Counted from the stretch's first letter, positions 19,092-30,124 are shown. The stretch: DNA of 64,000 bases from Ancylobacter dichloromethanicus (GCF_018390645.1 NZ_JAHBGC010000004.1:258994-322993); one strand, 5' to 3'. Notes: generated by a model not told the origin, from the sequence alone. Translations and numbers: made by a program.

Positions 19092-19137
19092 CTATAGATC
19101 AACCTCGTTGCCGTGATAATATAAGTTTTGATTATAG
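19092..19137. promoter_or_regulatory. Inverted repeat upstream of soxB
   Basis: CTATAGATCAA at 19092-19102 and TTGATTATAG at 19128-19137 pair with one inserted base; ATAAT/ATTAT arms nest inside. It is an AT-rich island 42-87 bp upstream of the soxB start, suitable for a promoter with a regulator site. The divergent LysR protein (gene at 19409) is a possible binder; this is inference. Confidence 0.4.
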
Positions 19138-19154
19138 GCGGGACCGCGAGGACG

Positions 19155-19259
19155 CCGTCATCCTGAGGTGCGAGTGAAACGAGCCTCGAAGGATGGGCTT
19201 GCGGGCGCACCCCGAACATCCCTTGAGGCCCGGCTACCGCCGGGCACCTCGGGATGACG
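19155..19259. repeat. Paired inverted intergenic hairpin repeat, copy 5
   Basis: Forward unit at 19155-19195 and inverted unit at 19217-19259 in the soxB/LysR divergent gap. Confidence 0.85.
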
Positions 19260-19292
19260 AGCGCAGGGCAGCATCCCGTACCGCCTCCCATC

Positions 19293-19380
19293 GTTATCCC
19301 GGACGGCCGCAGGTCGATCCGGGAGCGTCCACCTTGTCGGAGCGATCCCGGCTCCGCGCTACGCTCCGGCCGGGATGACG
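19293..19380. repeat. Second-family intergenic repeat (atcccgga type), copy 1
   Basis: ttatcccggacggcc, gatccgggagc, gatcccggctccgcg and gctccggccgggatgac alternate in both orientations. It fills the stretch between the first-family pair and the LysR ribosome-binding region. The 19051-19408 gap therefore holds a promoter region plus two repeat elements and no gene. Confidence 0.65.
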
Positions 19381-19408
19381 GCGGGCGGGATGAAAAGAGA
19401 CAGCAACC

Positions 19409-20380
19409 ATGTCCCCACCCGACACGCTCCCCTTCGACCTGCGCGCGCTGGAAATCTTCCTCGCCGTCTGCGACGCCGGCACCATGGCGCAGGCGGCGCG
19501 GCGGCTCGGGCTGACCCAGCCGGCGATCTCGCAGGCGGTGGCCGATCTGGAGCGCCGCATCGGCATCACCCTGTTCGACCGCGGCGCCCGCCCGCTCGGC
19601 CTCACCGCCGCCGGCGGGGCGCTGCGCCAGCGGGCCAGCGCGCTGCTCTCCGAAGCCCGGCAGATCGCGCCGCTGCTGCGCGAGGCCGAGCATGCGAGGC
19701 TGCCGCTGCTGCGCGCCGGACTGGTGGATTCGCTCTCGCGCGTGCTGATGGCGCCGCTGGCGCGGGCGCTGGGGGAGAAGGCCGAGCAGGTCTCGCTGCA
19801 GTCGGGCCTCACCGCCTCGCATGCCGGGGCGCTGCTCACCCGCCAGCTCGATCTGCTGGTCGGCGCCGACGATCTCGACGAGATCGAGGGGCTGGAGCGC
19901 TGGCCGCTGCTCTCCGAGCCCTATGTATTGCTGCTGCCTTCGGCGCTGGAGCCGCCCGCCAGCACGGGCGCGCTGGAGGCGCTGGCCGGCGCGGCGCCGC
20001 TGGTGCGCTTCTCCGCCCGCTCCAAGACCGGCATCGAGGTGGAGCGGCATCTGCGGCGGCTGCGGCTCGATTTGCCGCGCCCGCTGGAGTTCGACACGCC
20101 CTATGGCGTCACCGCCGCGGTGGCGGAAGGGGCGGGCTTCGCCGTCACCACGCCGCTCTGCCTGCTGGAGGCCGGCGTGTCGCTCCACGGCCTCGCCTGC
20201 CACCCGCTGCCCGGGCCGGGGCTGACCCGTCACCTCACCCTGATCGCCCGCCGGCAGGAGCTCGGCCGCCTGCCGCGCGAGGTCGCCGCCTTCTGCCGGC
20301 AGCGGCTGGCGGCCCAGCGGGGCACGCTCGCCGCGCTGGTGGGGGAGACGCTGGCGGGGGAATTCACCGTGGAGGGGTGA
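19409..20380 (+). CDS. LysR-family transcriptional regulator
   Basis: 323 residues. The winged helix-turn-helix is at residues 10-68 (ALEIFLAVCDAGTMAQAARRLGLTQPAISQ, in parts), followed by a LysR substrate-binding domain (GLVDSLSRVLMAPLARAL onward). It diverges from soxB and converges with the ketosynthase gene. Position suggests control of soxBDAG, since LysR proteins often regulate the divergent operon, but a ligand cannot be named. Confidence 0.88.
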   Translation: MSPPDTLPFDLRALEIFLAVCDAGTMAQAARRLGLTQPAISQAVADLERRIGITLFDRGARPLGLTAAGGALRQRASALLSEARQIAPLLREAEHARLPLLRAGLVDSLSRVLMAPLARALGEKAEQVSLQSGLTASHAGALLTRQLDLLVGADDLDEIEGLERWPLLSEPYVLLLPSALEPPASTGALEALAGAAPLVRFSARSKTGIEVERHLRRLRLDLPRPLEFDTPYGVTAAVAEGAGFAVTTPLCLLEAGVSLHGLACHPLPGPGLTRHLTLIARRQELGRLPREVAAFCRQRLAAQRGTLAALVGETLAGEFTVEG

Positions 20381-20387
20381 GGCTGTG

Positions 20388-20493
20388 CGTGCTTCGAGGC
20401 CCGAGCGTTGCCCGGGCACCTCGGCATGACGATGGGAGGTCGGCATGCGCCGTCATCCTGAGGTGCCCGGCGTCAGCCGGGCCTCGAAGGATG
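20388..20493. repeat. Paired inverted intergenic hairpin repeat, copy 6
   Basis: Inverted unit at 20388-20431 and forward unit at 20450-20493, in the convergent gap between the LysR gene and the ketosynthase gene. Confidence 0.85.
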
Positions 20494-20501
20494 CCGCCCG
20501 C

Positions 20502-21734
20502 TCAGCCGTAGCGCTTGACCGCCAGCACCGCGTTCAGCCCGCCAAAAGCGAAGCTTGATGAGATCGCCGCCTCGATCGCCGCGTCCCGCGCGCCGTTGGG
20601 CACGCAGTCGAGGTCGCAATCGGGGTCGAACTCGCGAAAGCCCATGGTCGGCGGCAGGAAACCCTCGCGCAGGGCGAGCACCGTGGTCACGAAATCCAGC
20701 GCGCCGGAGGCGTTCATGGTGTGGCCATATTGCGATTTCGACGAGGACACCGGCAGCCGGGCGAGGTGATCGCCGAACACCAGCCGCAGCGCGCCGGCCT
20801 CGGTCCGGTCGTTCAGCGTGGTGGCGGTGCCATGGGCGCTCACATAGTCGACCTGCTCGGGCGCCAGCCCCGCATCCTCCAGCGCGAAACGCATCGCCGC
20901 CGCCGCGCTCGCCATGTCGGGGGCGGTGATGTCCATGCCGTCGGCGCTCATGCCGAAGCCGACCAGCTCGGCATGGATGGTGGCGCCGCGGGCCAGCGCC
21001 CGGTCCATGTTCTCCAGCACCACGGCGCCGGCGCCCTCGCCGATGACGAGGCCGGCGCGGTCCCTGGAGAACGGGCGGCAGCCATCCGGGGAGAGCACCC
21101 GCAGCGCCTCCCAGCTCTTCAGCATGCCATAGGTGAGCTGCGATTCCGCCCCGCCCGAGATGGCGACGTCCAGCATGCCGGAACGCACCATGTGGAAGGC
21201 GGTGCCGATGGCGTGCGCCGCCGAGGAGCAGGCCGAGGCGATGGCAAAGGCGGGGCCGTGAATGCCGAGATCCATGGTGATGTGGCTCACCTGCCCGCTC
21301 GGCATGGCGCGCGGCACGGTGAAGGGGTGCGGGCGCGGCGCCCCCTCGGCATAGAGCTTGCGGTAGCTGTCGTCGACCGCGTGCGAGCCGACCGAGGCGG
21401 CGAAGATGGCGCCGACGCGGTGGCGCGCCGCGCCTTCCAGCACCGGGCCGGCATCGGCCAACGCCTGCCGGGCGGCGACCACGGCGAATTGCGCGGTGCG
21501 GTCGAGCAGGCCGAGCTGGCGCGGTTCGAAATGCGCTTCCGGCACGAAATCCCGCACCTCGGCGGAGATCTTGGTCTTCATCGAGGAGACGTCGACGCCG
21601 CGCGTCTCGCCGATGCCCACCGTGCCGGCGCGCAGGCCTTTGAGATGGGCGGCCACGTCGTTGCCCAGCGCCGAGAGCGAGCCAAGCCCGGTGACGGCGA
21701 CGCGCGGGCGGGCTTGCGTCGGTCTGTCCGGCAT
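20502..21734 (-). CDS. Beta-ketoacyl-ACP synthase (KAS II/NodE-like)
   Basis: Condensing enzyme of the FabF/NodE group, 410 residues. The nucleophilic cysteine lies in ASACSSAAHAIG (about residue 173), the first histidine in VSAHGTATTLND, the second in KSQYGHTMNASGAL. All three catalytic residues are present. It overlaps the upstream acyl carrier protein gene (TGATG), so the two are co-translated as a dedicated ACP/ketosynthase pair, the layout of nodF-nodE. No other fatty-acid genes are nearby, so it is unlikely to be the housekeeping FabF. Confidence 0.88.
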   Translation of the reverse strand: MPDRPTQARPRVAVTGLGSLSALGNDVAAHLKGLRAGTVGIGETRGVDVSSMKTKISAEVRDFVPEAHFEPRQLGLLDRTAQFAVVAARQALADAGPVLEGAARHRVGAIFAASVGSHAVDDSYRKLYAEGAPRPHPFTVPRAMPSGQVSHITMDLGIHGPAFAIASACSSAAHAIGTAFHMVRSGMLDVAISGGAESQLTYGMLKSWEALRVLSPDGCRPFSRDRAGLVIGEGAGAVVLENMDRALARGATIHAELVGFGMSADGMDITAPDMASAAAAMRFALEDAGLAPEQVDYVSAHGTATTLNDRTEAGALRLVFGDHLARLPVSSSKSQYGHTMNASGALDFVTTVLALREGFLPPTMGFREFDPDCDLDCVPNGARDAAIEAAISSSFAFGGLNAVLAVKRYG

Positions 21735-22003
21735 CAGGCGGTCTTGGCCTTCTGCGCCGCCAGCAGCTCGGCGACATGGTCCACCAGCGTGCCGACGGTG
21801 ACGTCGGTGCCGCTCAGCGGGCCGTCATTGGGAATCTCGATGCCGAAGCGGCTCTCCAGCTTGAAGATCGTCTCGATCAGGTCGAGCGAGGAGATGCCGA
21901 GTTCCGACACCGGGGTCTCGGGGGTGAGCAGGCTCGAATCGACCCCGACTTCGCCGGAGATGAAGTCGACGATTTCGGCGACGGCGGGATCGTCTGTCTG
22001 CAT
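21734..22003 (-). CDS. Acyl carrier protein
   Basis: 89 residues, acidic four-helix carrier protein. The phosphopantetheine serine is Ser39 in LGISSLDLIE; the usual Asp before it (DSL) is Ser here, a change seen in specialised rather than housekeeping ACPs. It is the leading gene of the ACP-ketosynthase pair. In the 136-bp upstream gap, the minus strand shows a TTGACG box (22087-22092) with AT-rich TATGTGATACC downstream, a possible promoter. Confidence 0.88.
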   Translation of the reverse strand: MQTDDPAVAEIVDFISGEVGVDSSLLTPETPVSELGISSLDLIETIFKLESRFGIEIPNDGPLSGTDVTVGTLVDHVAELLAAQKAKTA

Positions 22004-22139
22004 GCGTCTCTGCTCTGTCTCGTGCGCCGGCCGTCAGGCCGCGAATGACGTTAGGTATCACATAGAAAGGCGCCTTGGGCACCTGCCGTCAAATGACCGA
22101 CATATGTGTCCGGCGCATGTCACCCCTTGAAGCGCTACC

Positions 22140-23588
22140 TCAGGGCGCCGCGCCGGCGCGGTGCGCCTCGATCAGCCGCGCGAGGTAGAGCCCGGATTGC
22201 TTGGGCGTGCGCCGCTGGGTTTCGAAATCGACCCGCACCACGCCGAAGCGGCGGCGCTCGCCCTCCGCCCATTCGAAATTGTCCAGCAGCGACCAGACGA
22301 AATAGCCCTTCAGCGCGCAGCCCTGGGCGATCGCCTCGCCCGCCGCCACCAGATGGGCGCGGAGATATTCGGTGCGCGCGGGGTCCTTGACCACGCCGTC
22401 CACCGGGGCGGGGTCCTCGTAGCAGGCGCCGTTCTCGGTGATGAACACCGGCGGGTTGCCGTAGTCGTCGCGCAGCCGCGCCAGCACATCCACCATGCCC
22501 TGCGCGCTGATCGGCCAGCCGAGCAGCGTCTGCGGCGTATCCGCCGGCAGCGCGCCCCAGCCCGCCTGCCCGAGAAAGGCGTTGGCGTCGTGCCTGATAT
22601 AGGACGGCCCGTAATAGTTCACGCCGAGGAAGTCGAGCGGGGCGCGGATCGTCTCCAGGTCGCCCGGCCGCACCAGCGGCGCGAAGTCGTCGGCGAACAG
22701 AGCGGGGTAGCGGCCATGGAACAGCGGGTCGAGATTGATCGTGTTCCAGCAGGCGTCGAAGCGCGCGGCCGCCGCGATGTCCGCCGGGTCTTGCGAGGCC
22801 GGGTGGATCGGCTGCAGCGACAGCACGGTGCCGAGCTTGAGGTCCGGGTGCAGCCCCCGCACCGCCGCCATGCCGGTGCCCTGCGCCAGGTTCTGGTGGT
22901 GCTGCGCCTTCACATAGCTGTCCCAGCCGGTCTGCCCCGGCGCGTGATTGCCGAAACCGTGGCCGAAAATGGCATGCACCGACGGCTCGTTGAGCATCGC
23001 CCACGGCTTCACCCGGTCGCCGAGCCGGCCCACCGTGGCGCTCGCATAGTCGGCGAACCATTGGGCCATGTCGCGGTTGTGCCAGCCGCCGCGTGCCTGC
23101 AGCGCCTGCGGCAGGTCCCAGTGGTAGAGGCAGGCCATGGGCTGGATGCCGCGCGCCAGCAGGCTGTCGACCAGCCGGTCGTAGAAATCGAGCCCCGCCG
23201 CGTTCACCGGCCCGGTGCCCTCCGGCATCACCCGCGGCCAGGCGATGGAGAAGCGGTAGGCCTGCAGGCCGAGCCCGGCCATCAGCGCCACGTCGTCGGC
23301 GTAGCGGTTGTAGTGGTCGCAGGCGATGTCGCCATTGGTGCCGTCGGCGATGCGGCCGGGCGTGTGGGAGAACACGTCCCAGATCGAGGGTTTGCGCCCG
23401 CCCTCCTTCACCGCGCCCTCTATCTGGTAGGCCGAGGTGGAGGCGCCCCACAGGAAATCCGGCGGCAGGCGCGGCGTGCCGGCGGGCGGCAGCGGCGTGG
23501 CGGGCGTCTGCGCGCGGGCGGCAGGCGGCAGCGCCGGCAGGCTGGCGGCGGCGAGGGCGGAGAGCAGCAGGTCACGGCGTCGCAGCAT
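22140..23588 (-). CDS. Exported glycoside hydrolase family 1 beta-glucosidase
   Basis: GH1 enzyme, 482 residues, hydrolysing terminal beta-glucosidic bonds. The N-terminus MLRRRDLLLSALAAASLPAL with AARAQ resembles a Tat signal peptide (twin arginine, hydrophobic core, cleavage near residue 26), which is unusual for GH1 since most are cytoplasmic. Family landmarks are FLWGASTSAYQIEGA, the acid/base Glu in MLNEPS and the nucleophile Glu in FITENGA (about residue 380), then WSLLDNFEW. It follows the GntP permease by 45 bp on the same strand and precedes the ACP gene. Confidence 0.9.
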   Translation of the reverse strand: MLRRRDLLLSALAAASLPALPPAARAQTPATPLPPAGTPRLPPDFLWGASTSAYQIEGAVKEGGRKPSIWDVFSHTPGRIADGTNGDIACDHYNRYADDVALMAGLGLQAYRFSIAWPRVMPEGTGPVNAAGLDFYDRLVDSLLARGIQPMACLYHWDLPQALQARGGWHNRDMAQWFADYASATVGRLGDRVKPWAMLNEPSVHAIFGHGFGNHAPGQTGWDSYVKAQHHQNLAQGTGMAAVRGLHPDLKLGTVLSLQPIHPASQDPADIAAAARFDACWNTINLDPLFHGRYPALFADDFAPLVRPGDLETIRAPLDFLGVNYYGPSYIRHDANAFLGQAGWGALPADTPQTLLGWPISAQGMVDVLARLRDDYGNPPVFITENGACYEDPAPVDGVVKDPARTEYLRAHLVAAGEAIAQGCALKGYFVWSLLDNFEWAEGERRRFGVVRVDFETQRRTPKQSGLYLARLIEAHRAGAAP

Positions 23589-23633
23589 CGGCGCGGATTC
23601 CTCGAACGGGCGGTTCCTCGAACAGACGAATCC

Positions 23634-24971
23634 TCAGGCGGTGACGAGGCGGATGCCCACCAGGCCGGCGAGGATCACCCCTCCCTGCAACAGCGCGCCG
23701 CCCGAGAATCGCGCCAGCGCCGCCGGCGGGGTGAAGCGCCCGGCCCGCGCCACCAGCCAGAACAGTCCGTCATTGATCTGCGGCACGGTCATGGCGCCTG
23801 CGCTCACCGCCAGCGCGGCAAGAACGCGCCCCATCGGGTCGCCAAGGCCGAGCGGCGCGGCGAGCTCCATCATCATGCCGGCGCTGGTGATGGCGGCGAC
23901 CAGCGAGGAGCCTTGCAGCGTCTTGATCACGGCGGCCAGCGCGAAGGGCAGCACCAGCACCAGCGCGCCCGACGCCGGGGCGAGGGGGATGAGATATTCC
24001 GCCGTCATCTCCGCCATGCCGACATCCTGCGCCACCTTGGCGAGGCCGCCGGCGGCGCCGAGGATGAGCAGCAGCGGCGCCACCTTCGCCACCGCCCGCC
24101 CGGCCCAGCCGGCCTCGGAGAGCCCGCCCTTCTCCCAGCTCCAGCTCAGCAGCAGCAGCAGGCCGACGCCCGTCACCAGCAGCAGCGCCGGGCTGCCGAT
24201 GGCGAGGATGAAATGCCGGTCATTGCCGCCGCCGAACGGCTCGGAGGCGATGTCGCCCAGCGCCTGCACGATCAGCATCGCCACCAGAACGAGGCTGACG
24301 GCGAGCAGCGCCAGCGCCCCGCGCCGGGGCGCGTGCATCGTGGTGCCGCCGATACCGGCGGCGGTGTCGAGCGGGTTCGGCGCCCCGCTGGCACCGCCCT
24401 TCGCCCACAGCGCGCCGAAAGCGGCGGCGATGAGCGCCAGCGGCAGGCCGACCGCCACCGCCAGCCCCCAGTCGGCGCGCAAGATCGTCAGGCTCGCCAG
24501 CACGGTGGGGGCGGGGATCAGCAGGCCATGGCCGGCCGAGAGGGCGAGGCCCAGCGTCAGCGCCGAGCGCGGGCTGTCGCCGCCGATGCCGCGCCGCAGC
24601 GGGTCCAGCACCGCGAACGCCGCCGCCGGGGTGGAGGCCATGCCGCCGATCAGCCCGGCGAGCGCCAGCGGGCCCGAGCGGGTGCGCCAGCCGCGCGCCC
24701 ATTGCTGCAGCCGCGCGGTGGCGCCGGTGCCGTCGGCGATCTCCGCCAGCAGCGCCCCCGCCACCATGATGACGCCCAGCGCCGCCAGCGTCTGGCCGAA
24801 GCCGACCGAGAACGACTTGACCACGAAGCTCAGCGACCAGCCGACGCCCTGGTTGAAGGCGAAGGCGGCCAGCACCAGCGCGAGGAACGGGTGCACCCTC
24901 CCGCGCGCCGTCACCAGCGCGAACAGGGCCACGACGACGAGGAGGATGGCGGCGTAGACGAGATAGGACAT
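23634..24971 (-). CDS. GntP-family gluconate-type permease
   Basis: Inner-membrane carrier, 445 residues, with about 12 hydrophobic segments. GntP-family features are LAALGVIMVAGALLAEIADGTG, GLALSAGHGLLIPAPTVLAS and QGSSLVAAITSAGM. Known members import gluconate and related sugar acids with protons. The start at 24971 (MSYLVYAA) places the first membrane segment at the N-terminus; an upstream in-frame start at 25010 adds a proline-rich stretch. It is upstream of the exported GH1 and divergent from the secreted GH5, suggesting uptake of a sugar acid released outside the cytoplasm. Confidence 0.85.
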   Translation of the reverse strand: MSYLVYAAILLVVVALFALVTARGRVHPFLALVLAAFAFNQGVGWSLSFVVKSFSVGFGQTLAALGVIMVAGALLAEIADGTGATARLQQWARGWRTRSGPLALAGLIGGMASTPAAAFAVLDPLRRGIGGDSPRSALTLGLALSAGHGLLIPAPTVLASLTILRADWGLAVAVGLPLALIAAAFGALWAKGGASGAPNPLDTAAGIGGTTMHAPRRGALALLAVSLVLVAMLIVQALGDIASEPFGGGNDRHFILAIGSPALLLVTGVGLLLLLSWSWEKGGLSEAGWAGRAVAKVAPLLLILGAAGGLAKVAQDVGMAEMTAEYLIPLAPASGALVLVLPFALAAVIKTLQGSSLVAAITSAGMMMELAAPLGLGDPMGRVLAALAVSAGAMTVPQINDGLFWLVARAGRFTPPAALARFSGGALLQGGVILAGLVGIRLVTA

Positions 24972-25170
24972 GGGGGAAGGGTCTGCCGGGGCGGGAGGCG
25001 GGAGCCTCACGCTTAGCCTGCCGCGCGCGCGCTGTCACCGTGGCGGAGAACCAACCGGCGCGGTTGATCCGGTCGCGCCGGGCGGGCAGAGCCTGCGACG
25101 CGCCGGCGCCCTTCCGCATTGCCGCCACGCGCCGGCTTGACTAGGTTGCCGGTTCACTAGGTTGCCGCCC

Positions 25171-26559
25171 ATGATCCGCTTCATTCCCCTCGCCGCCGCG
25201 CTGTGCTTCACCGCCGCCCCCGCCGTCGCGCTGACCGAGCCGCCCGCCGCGCCGGCCGTGGCCGCGACGGCCGCCGCCGCGTCCGGCTTCATCCGGGCGG
25301 AAGGCACGCGCTTCGTCAATCCTGATGGCTCGACCTTCCACATCAAGGGCATGAGCTTCGGCAACTGGCTGCTGCCGGAAGGCTATATGTTCAAGTTCAC
25401 GGTCCAGCGCTCGCCGCAGGATATCGAGGACGTGATCGAATATCTCGCCGGCCCGGAGGAGGCGGCCCGCTTCTGGCGCGATTTTCGCGAGGCCTATATC
25501 CAGGAAGAGGACGTCGCCTTCCTCGCCGCCTCCGGCTTCACCACCGTGCGGGTGCCGCTGCACTGGAAGTTCTTCCTCGACCCGGCGAACCCGGACCGCG
25601 TCGACCCCGACGGCGAGGGCTGGGCGCGGATCGACCGGCTGGTGGGCTGGGCGAGGGCGCACGACATCAAGCTGATCCTCGACATCCACGCCGCCCCCGG
25701 CGGGCAGACCGGGGTGAACCATGATGACGGGGTGGGCTACCCGCTCACCTTCTACGTCCCGGAATACAGGCGCCGCACCATCACGATGTGGCGCGCCATC
25801 GCCGCGCGCTACAGGAACGAGACGGCGGTGCTGGGCTATGACCTGCTCAACGAGCCGATCACCCCCTATCACGACACGGATTTCCTCAATTCGCGGCTGG
25901 AGCCGTTCTATCGCGAGCTGGTGGAGGCGATCCGCGAAGTCGATCCCAACCACCCGATCATGCTGGCGGGCGCGCAGTGGAGCACCAATTTCGACGTGTT
26001 CGGCCCGCCCTTCGCCGACAATCTCGGCTACACCTACCATATGTTCTGGGCCGGCCCGCAGCGCAGCTCGATCCAGAAATACGTCAATTTCGGCAATCGC
26101 TGGCAGGTGCCGATCTTCATCGGTGAGACCGGCGAGCTGAACGACGACTGGAACGAGAAGTTCCGCACGCTGAACGAGCGCTTCGGCCTCGGCTGGAGCT
26201 TCTGGACCTACAAGAACCTCGACACGCCCTCCACCGTCGCCTCCATCACCAGGCCGGAAGGCTGGGACGCCATCGCCCTGTTCGGCAGCGTGCCGAAGAG
26301 CCAGTGGGACACGATGGAAAAGCCTTCGCGCGAAGCCGTGGCGGCGACGCTGCGCCGGTACATCGACAATGCCCGCTTCGCCCGCACCACCATCCGCGAC
26401 AGCTATGTCGCCTCGCTCGGCCTCACCGCGACCTGCCCGCGCCTCGCCGCCGCCGGCCCTGAGGTCGCCCCGGCTGCGCCCGGCGCCGCCGCTCCCGTAT
26501 CCACCCTCGCCATGGCTGGCGAGGCTCCCGTGGCGGCGGGCGTAACCTCCTGTCCGTGA
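25171..26559 (+). CDS. Secreted glycoside hydrolase family 5 protein
   Basis: GH5-type cellulase-fold protein, 462 residues. Signal peptide at 1-21 (MIRFIPLAAALCFTAAPAVA). Catalytic landmarks are VRVPLHWKFF, LILDIHAAPGGQ, the acid/base Glu in DLLNEPI (about residue 230) and the nucleophile Glu in FIGETGEL (about residue 318). A proline/alanine-rich tail of about 50 residues follows the catalytic domain; no carbohydrate-binding module is seen. It diverges from the GntP/GH1 pair. Substrate (beta-1,3, 1,4 or 1,6 glucan, or another) cannot be deduced. Confidence 0.88.
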   Translation: MIRFIPLAAALCFTAAPAVALTEPPAAPAVAATAAAASGFIRAEGTRFVNPDGSTFHIKGMSFGNWLLPEGYMFKFTVQRSPQDIEDVIEYLAGPEEAARFWRDFREAYIQEEDVAFLAASGFTTVRVPLHWKFFLDPANPDRVDPDGEGWARIDRLVGWARAHDIKLILDIHAAPGGQTGVNHDDGVGYPLTFYVPEYRRRTITMWRAIAARYRNETAVLGYDLLNEPITPYHDTDFLNSRLEPFYRELVEAIREVDPNHPIMLAGAQWSTNFDVFGPPFADNLGYTYHMFWAGPQRSSIQKYVNFGNRWQVPIFIGETGELNDDWNEKFRTLNERFGLGWSFWTYKNLDTPSTVASITRPEGWDAIALFGSVPKSQWDTMEKPSREAVAATLRRYIDNARFARTTIRDSYVASLGLTATCPRLAAAGPEVAPAAPGAAAPVSTLAMAGEAPVAAGVTSCP

Positions 26560-26621
26560 TGTCCCGCGCAAGCCCAATAACCTGATCGACGCGCGGCGCG
26601 GGTCAGACGACCTCTCGGCGC

Positions 26622-26672
26622 TCCGTGTCCCGGACGCCCGCAGCGTCGGCGGAAGGCGATCCGGGATCCAGC
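26622..26672. repeat. Second-family intergenic repeat, copy 2
   Basis: ccgtgtcccggacgcccgc followed by gcgatccgggatcc, the short form of the atcccgga-type element, between the GH5 gene and csoR. Confidence 0.6.
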
Positions 26673-26709
26673 GCAAGACCCCTGGCGAAGTCCCCGCGAC
26701 GGCCATCCC

Positions 26710-26991
26710 TCACCTCAGCTTGCCCAGCACCTCGATCAGCTCCGACACCTTGGCGCGTTGGTCGTCGGCGTCGCCGGACGCCATGGCATGGGCGACGCAA
26801 TGGGCGAGGTGGTCGCGCAGCACTTCCTCCTCCACCTTCTTCAGCGCCGCCCGCACCGCCGCCACCTGGGTGACGATGTCGATGCAGTAGCGGTCGTCCT
26901 CGACCATTCGTGAAAGCCCGCGCACCTGACCCTCGATGCGGCTCAGGCGTTTCAGGCAGGAGGTGCGTGTGGGGTTCTGCATGCTTGCCAT
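26710..26991 (-). CDS. csoR: Copper-sensing repressor of the CsoR family
   Basis: Metal-sensing DUF156 repressor, 93 residues from the ATG at 26991 (or 90 from 26982). The Cu(I) ligand set is visible as Cys in [10 protein letters not shown] and His/Cys in [11 protein letters not shown], the C-H-C pattern of CsoR rather than the nickel or formaldehyde sensors. It diverges from the copper ATPase. A near-perfect CsoR-type operator overlaps its own start codon, indicating autoregulation. Confidence 0.9.
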   Translation of the reverse strand: MASMQNPTRTSCLKRLSRIEGQVRGLSRMVEDDRYCIDIVTQVAAVRAALKKVEEEVLRDHLAHCVAHAMASGDADDQRAKVSELIEVLGKLR

Positions 26992-27009
26992 ATACCCACA
27001 CGGGGTATA
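26991..27009. promoter_or_regulatory. CsoR-type operator 1
   Basis: TATACCCACACGGGGTATA: TATACCC and GGGTATA arms around a short centre, the G/C-tract plus TAT pattern of known CsoR sites. It overlaps the csoR start codon. Confidence 0.75.
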
Positions 27010-27024
27010 TATCGCAAGTGTCTG

Positions 27025-27041
27025 ATACCTCATGGGGGTAT
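27025..27041. promoter_or_regulatory. CsoR-type operator 2
   Basis: ATACCTCATGGGGGTAT, a second site with ATACC/GGTAT arms, immediately before the Shine-Dalgarno aaggagg of the copper ATPase. The centres of the two sites are about 33 bp apart, three helical turns. Confidence 0.7.
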
Positions 27042-27053
27042 AAGGAGGACGTC

Positions 27054-29498
<2,445 letters not shown>

Positions 29499-29502
29499 CG
29501 GC

Positions 29503-29615
29503 GCCCTCACCCCGGGCTTGACCCCGGGGACCCGGCCACTGCCCAGCCGCACCGCCACCCCGTTCCCCGGACCAGCCGCGCCCGTGCGGCGCCGATCCGG
29601 GGCCCAGGGGGACGG
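29503..29615. repeat. Second-family intergenic repeat, copy 3, with a strong hairpin
   Basis: ccccgggcttgaccccgggg forms a hairpin just after the copA stop, followed by ccccggaccagccgcg and gccgatccggggccc. The hairpin may also act as a transcription stop for copA, although no T tract follows. The rest of the gap to 29680 contains the Rrf2 promoter region (AT-rich tcaattcgtaataaatgaag). Confidence 0.6.
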
Positions 29616-29680
29616 GTCCGCGCCATCCCCGCAGCGTCGCGGCCTTGCCGTTGCACTCAATTCGTAATAAATGAAGTTAC

Positions 29681-30124
29681 ATGAAGCGCGACAGCCGTCT
29701 CTCCTCCGTCCTCCACGCCCTGCTGCACATGGCGGAGCGCGAGGGGCCGATGACCTCCGGGGAACTCGCCGCCTGCATGCGCACCCATCCGGTGGTGATG
29801 CGGCGCACCATGGGCATGCTGCGCGCGGCCGGGCTGGTGCGCTCGGCCAGCGGCCCGCAGGGCGGATGGCGGATCAGCGCCGATCTCGCGAAAGTCACCC
29901 TGCGCCAGTTGCATGAGACGCTGGGCGAACCGGCGATCTTCGCTGTCGGCAACCGGCACGAGACCCCGGCCTGCCTCGTCGAGCAATCGGTCAATGCCGC
30001 GCTCGACGGCGCCTTCGCCGAGGCCGAGGCGCTGCTTCTCGCACGTTTCGGCCAGATCACCCTGGCGGACCTCGCCGCCGATTTCAGCCGCCGGCACGCC
30101 GCCTGGCGGGAAAGGAATGCCTGA
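29681..30124 (+). CDS. Rrf2-family transcriptional regulator
   Basis: 147 residues. Winged helix-turn-helix at about 8-60 (LHALLHMAEREGPMTSGELAACMRTHPVVMRR, in parts, then GLVRSASGPQGGW). The C-terminal region has a single cysteine (TPACLVEQ) rather than the three-cysteine cluster-binding motif of IscR/NsrR, so an iron-sulphur sensor is unlikely; thiol sensing is possible. It leads directly into the reductase gene, which begins 1 bp after its stop. Confidence 0.85.
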   Translation: MKRDSRLSSVLHALLHMAEREGPMTSGELAACMRTHPVVMRRTMGMLRAAGLVRSASGPQGGWRISADLAKVTLRQLHETLGEPAIFAVGNRHETPACLVEQSVNAALDGAFAEAEALLLARFGQITLADLAADFSRRHAAWRERNA

